Source: JAJXWB01 sp964634325 (GTDB lineage Bacteria > Pseudomonadota > Alphaproteobacteria > Rhizobiales > Beijerinckiaceae). From it: a DNA stretch of 64,000 nucleotides. The number at the start of each line of letters is the position of its first letter. Position 1 is the stretch's first letter. Where the stretch lies: positions 124,001-188,000 of the forward strand of contig CAZWJF010000006.1 in assembly GCA_964634325.1 (NCBI GenBank), written 5' to 3'. Under the pieces are notes generated by a model that saw nothing but the letters and a program-made list of their open reading frames with translations, had not been told where the DNA came from and made no database searches. Positions 61,485-64,000 of this stretch are shown in pieces. A program made the translations under genes and the position numbers.

Positions 61485-62067
61485 CGGATGGCCGTCGCCG
61501 GCTCGCTCCGTCGTGTCGTCCCTGCTTCCACAAGACCATGCCTCTATGTCGCTGATCCGCAGGCGCCGCACGGATCGCGATCTTCGTAGTCGATCCGGCA
61601 AAGGCTGTAGATACAGGAGCGCGTGGCCGACGACGCAGGGCAGGGCGCTCCCTCGCTTCCGTGGAATTCCCTGCCAATGGGGAATCTGCAGCGTAGCTCA
61701 ATAGTCGGGCGCTGACGCCAGTCTTGAAGGCGGGAGCGCGCCGGGCGGTCCAAACGCGCAACGCGCAAATTCGTTAGTGCGTCGGGGGAAATTGGCGCGA
61801 CCGCGACCATGCCGAACGCGTTCGCGAAATAAGATATTATAATAATATCAAGAAGGTATATGATTACGCGCCTTGGTTCGCGGGATCGCTGCGCGTCGCC
61901 GGAAGCTAAGCCGGGGCGCCGCCGTTAAGCCCCTCCGCGCACCCGCTCGTCGGTCGTGCGGGGCGTGGAGCAAGCCCGGCGTGACGGCGGCGACTATCAC
62001 GCGGGCTCGATTGCCAATCATCAAGCGTTCTCGCAAGATGTGATGGCAGAGGGGGAGCCGAGGCGGC
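61485..62067. other. Intergenic region between hupT and the DctP/sensor pair
   Basis: About 580 bp without a recognisable gene. It ends the hup/hyp cluster and should hold the promoter for the DctP/sensor pair. The main structure is the AT-rich palindrome at 61833-61849. Confidence 0.55.
61833..61849. promoter_or_regulatory. AT-rich palindrome upstream of the DctP/sensor pair
   Basis: GATATTA-TAA-TAATATC is a perfect 7-bp inverted repeat with a 3-nt centre, in an AT-rich island about 220 bp before the dctP start, within otherwise GC-rich DNA. It looks like an operator or promoter element; the regulator is unknown. Confidence 0.4.
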
Positions 62068-63060
62068 ATGAGGGACCTGCTCCAAGCGCTCGCACGTTGG
62101 TGCGCAGCGATAGTCATTTCGCTCGCTGGCTTTGGCGCGTCATCTGTTTGCGCGCGCGATTTCCGCGCCGCCGACAATCAGGCGCCGGACTATCCGACCG
62201 TGCTCGCGCTCGACTACATGAGCCGCCTCGTGTTCGAGCGGACGCAGGGCCGGCATCGCGTTACCGTTTTTCATTCGCGCCAGCTGGGTGAAGAGAAGGA
62301 GACGATCGAGCAGGCGCGCGCCGGCGCAATCGACATCAATCGCATCAACGCCGCGCCCCTCTCCTCGCTCGCCCCGGAAATCGAGACGCTCGGGCTTCCT
62401 TTCTTGTTCCGCTCGACGGAGCACTTGTGGAACGTTCTTCAGGGAGAAATCGGGGAGGAAATCCTCGCCTCTCTGTATCCGCACGGACTTGTCGGCCTTA
62501 CTTTCTACGATTCCGGCGCACGGTCGATTTACAATAGCGTCCGACCGATCAGGACGCTCGAAGATATGAAGGGCCTGCGCATCCGGGTCCAGCAGTCGGA
62601 CCTGCAGGCGGCTATGATCAGGGCGATTGGCGCGGAGCCGATCGCACTCGCTTACGGGCAGGTGATGACGGGCCTGTCGACAGGCATCATCGAAGGCGCC
62701 GAGAACAACTGGCCCTCTTACGTGACGACAGGCCATTACAAGGTCGCGCGGCACTACACATTGACTGAGCATACGATGACGCCGGAAGTCCTCGTGATGT
62801 CGCGAAAGGCGTGGGATGCGCTCTCGCCGGAGGATCGGAAGATATTCAAGGAGGCCGCGCGCGACTCAGGCGCCTTTATGCACATGCAGTGGCGGGCTTA
62901 CGAGGAGAGATCGCGGGAGGAGGCGCGCTCCGCAGGGACTCAAATTATCGAGCAATTCGATCGCGCGCCGTTTGAAGCGGCGATGAAGCCGATCTACGAC
63001 GAGGCGACAAAGAACGCGCGCGTGCGGGCGCTCGTCGACAAGATTCGCGCGGCCAAATGA
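62068..63060 (+). CDS. DctP-family TRAP-type binding protein without permease genes
   Basis: This 330-aa protein has an N-terminal signal segment (LARWCAAIVISLAGFGASSVCA). DctP motifs are LGLPFLFRSTEHLWNVLQGEIGEEI, LEDMKGLRIRVQQSDLQAAMIRAIGAEPIALAYGQV (conserved Arg) and LSTGIIEGAENNW. No DctQ/DctM genes follow; instead the stop overlaps the start of a membrane sensor (ATGA). It is therefore more likely the ligand-binding partner of a signalling system than a transporter part (inference). Confidence 0.87.
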   Translation: MRDLLQALARWCAAIVISLAGFGASSVCARDFRAADNQAPDYPTVLALDYMSRLVFERTQGRHRVTVFHSRQLGEEKETIEQARAGAIDINRINAAPLSSLAPEIETLGLPFLFRSTEHLWNVLQGEIGEEILASLYPHGLVGLTFYDSGARSIYNSVRPIRTLEDMKGLRIRVQQSDLQAAMIRAIGAEPIALAYGQVMTGLSTGIIEGAENNWPSYVTTGHYKVARHYTLTEHTMTPEVLVMSRKAWDALSPEDRKIFKEAARDSGAFMHMQWRAYEERSREEARSAGTQIIEQFDRAPFEAAMKPIYDEATKNARVRALVDKIRAAK

Positions 63061-64000
63061 CGAGTCCTTCTGGATCGGTCCGCCCATTGGTCGACGGCGC
63101 AGCGTCGAGCGGCCTCACGGCGATCGTCGAGAGATTTGTCCGTCGATTCCGGATTCGCACGCGCATCTTTCTCGTCGCAGTCGTCAACATCGCCGTCATC
63201 GTCGTTCTAGCGATCTTGCTCTGGATCAGTTCACAACTGCTCAACCACACCTGGAAAGAACTGCAATCGGTGCGCAGTTCCGAGAAATTGATTGCGAACA
63301 TCGAGTCGGAGGCAAGCCGCGTCCAGTCGCTGATCCATCGATACTTCATTCAGCCGACCCCCGAAGTCCTGGCGGAAGTCGAAGGGCGGTGGAGTTCGCT
63401 CACGGGAAATCTGTTCGAGCGCGCAAGGACCGACCCGGCGCTTGCTCCCGACGCGGCGGCGTTGCGCGACCTGACGAACCGACTCGTTTCGGGCTTTGAC
63501 CAACTGCGGACGGCGCGCGCGGAAATAGCGACGCTCTATGAAGAGCAGATCCTCACGCCGTCCCGTGAAATGAGCGGGCTGTATTCCATTCTCGAAAGCA
63601 CCATGGCCGATCGAACGTCGTTGATCGCGCCGGCGCTCAGTAAGTCGCGTGAGGCGTTTGCGACCACGTCGGTGGCGATCAATTCTTACTATCTTTCGAC
63701 ATCGTCGGCGCCGGCCGACGAGGCGCTTGGCAATCTCGACACGATTATCAACACAATTCCGGTCATGCTGGATCTCGCGGGCGGCGACATTCAACGCGCC
63801 GCCTTGCATCGCCTGCAGGCGCGCGCGCGTCAGCTCAAGGAGGGCGTGCAGAAACTGACCGCCGAATTCAAGGAGCAGAATAGACTCTTGCAGAATGTCG
63901 TCGACAAGAGTCAGGCGCAGATGTCCGAACTGGCGGCGACAATTTCCAACAACATGCGCAAGCGCGACGCAGATGTGCAGGGTCAACTCGATCGCGCCTT
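63057..64000 (+). CDS. Membrane sensor protein, N-terminal part (3' truncated by window)
   Basis: The frame is open to the last base, 314 codons. A hydrophobic helix (about residues 37-58, IFLVAVVNIAVIVVLAILLW) follows a short cytoplasmic start. A long, mainly helical periplasmic region then runs to the edge (VRSSEKLIANIESEASRVQSLIHRYF, later coiled-coil-like LKEGVQKLTAEFKEQNRLLQ). The output domain is outside the window, so kinase, cyclase or chemoreceptor cannot be told apart. The ATG overlaps the dctP-like stop, so the two are translationally coupled. Confidence 0.8.
   Translation, partial: MTSPSGSVRPLVDGAASSGLTAIVERFVRRFRIRTRIFLVAVVNIAVIVVLAILLWISSQLLNHTWKELQSVRSSEKLIANIESEASRVQSLIHRYFIQPTPEVLAEVEGRWSSLTGNLFERARTDPALAPDAAALRDLTNRLVSGFDQLRTARAEIATLYEEQILTPSREMSGLYSILESTMADRTSLIAPALSKSREAFATTSVAINSYYLSTSSAPADEALGNLDTIINTIPVMLDLAGGDIQRAALHRLQARARQLKEGVQKLTAEFKEQNRLLQNVVDKSQAQMSELAATISNNMRKRDADVQGQLDRA

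Overview
The window (about 63-65% G+C by eye, dense, with many 4-bp ATGA/GTGA gene overlaps) reads as chromosome of an alphaproteobacterium of the order Hyphomicrobiales, probably a metabolically versatile relative of purple non-sulfur bacteria such as Rhodopseudomonas or Rhodoblastus. The clues are a cyclohexanecarboxylate (bad/ali) operon whose BadH and BadI closely recall the Rhodopseudomonas palustris proteins, a complete H2-sensing and uptake-hydrogenase cluster (hup/hyp), and several TRAP transporters. No insertion sequence, prophage, integrase or CRISPR array was found.

Layout: (1) 1-8260, formate and selenium: the C-terminal part of a membrane formate dehydrogenase alpha subunit, its beta and gamma subunits, FdhE, SelA, SelB and the selenocysteine tRNA, all on the + strand. 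(2) 8327-10636, thiamine salvage (thiM, thiE) and an SDR. (3) 10670-22636, a MarR regulator divergent from badH-badI-aliB-aliA-badK plus two acyl-CoA dehydrogenases (one glutaryl-CoA type), a Liv-type binding protein, a class III CoA-transferase and an SDR. Together these convert cyclohexanecarboxylate to pimeloyl-CoA and on through glutaryl-CoA. (4) 22727-27930 (- strand), a TRAP transporter with two binding proteins, operonic with another class III CoA-transferase. (5) 28438-31991, a molybdenum island: a YqeB-like protein, a DUF2478 protein, a ModE-type regulator, a molbindin and ModD, with two good ModE-box-like inverted repeats and a weaker third. (6) 32172-44353, a ureide/biuret-type nitrogen locus: AtzH-AtzE-AtzG-AtzF, a peptide-type ABC transporter, a GntR regulator, an NCS2 permease and a BiuH/RutB-like cysteine hydrolase. 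(7) 44812-61484, hydrogenase: sensor hupUV, structural hupSLC, maturation hupDEFGHIJ and hypABCDE, and the NtrC-type regulator and histidine kinase hupRT. Two near-consensus sigma-54 promoters sit upstream of hupS and hupG. (8) 62068-64000, a lone DctP-type binding protein overlapping the start of a membrane sensor protein that runs off the window.

Formate dehydrogenase and uptake hydrogenase both feed electrons to the quinone pool. The formate enzyme needs Mo (or W) and probably Se, which the selAB/selC genes and the Mo island would serve. HupUV sense H2 and act through HupT and HupR on sigma-54 promoters. HupR keeps the GAFTGA loop needed to contact sigma-54, which agrees with the promoter type seen. 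All assignments come from reading translations and motifs; no database search was possible.
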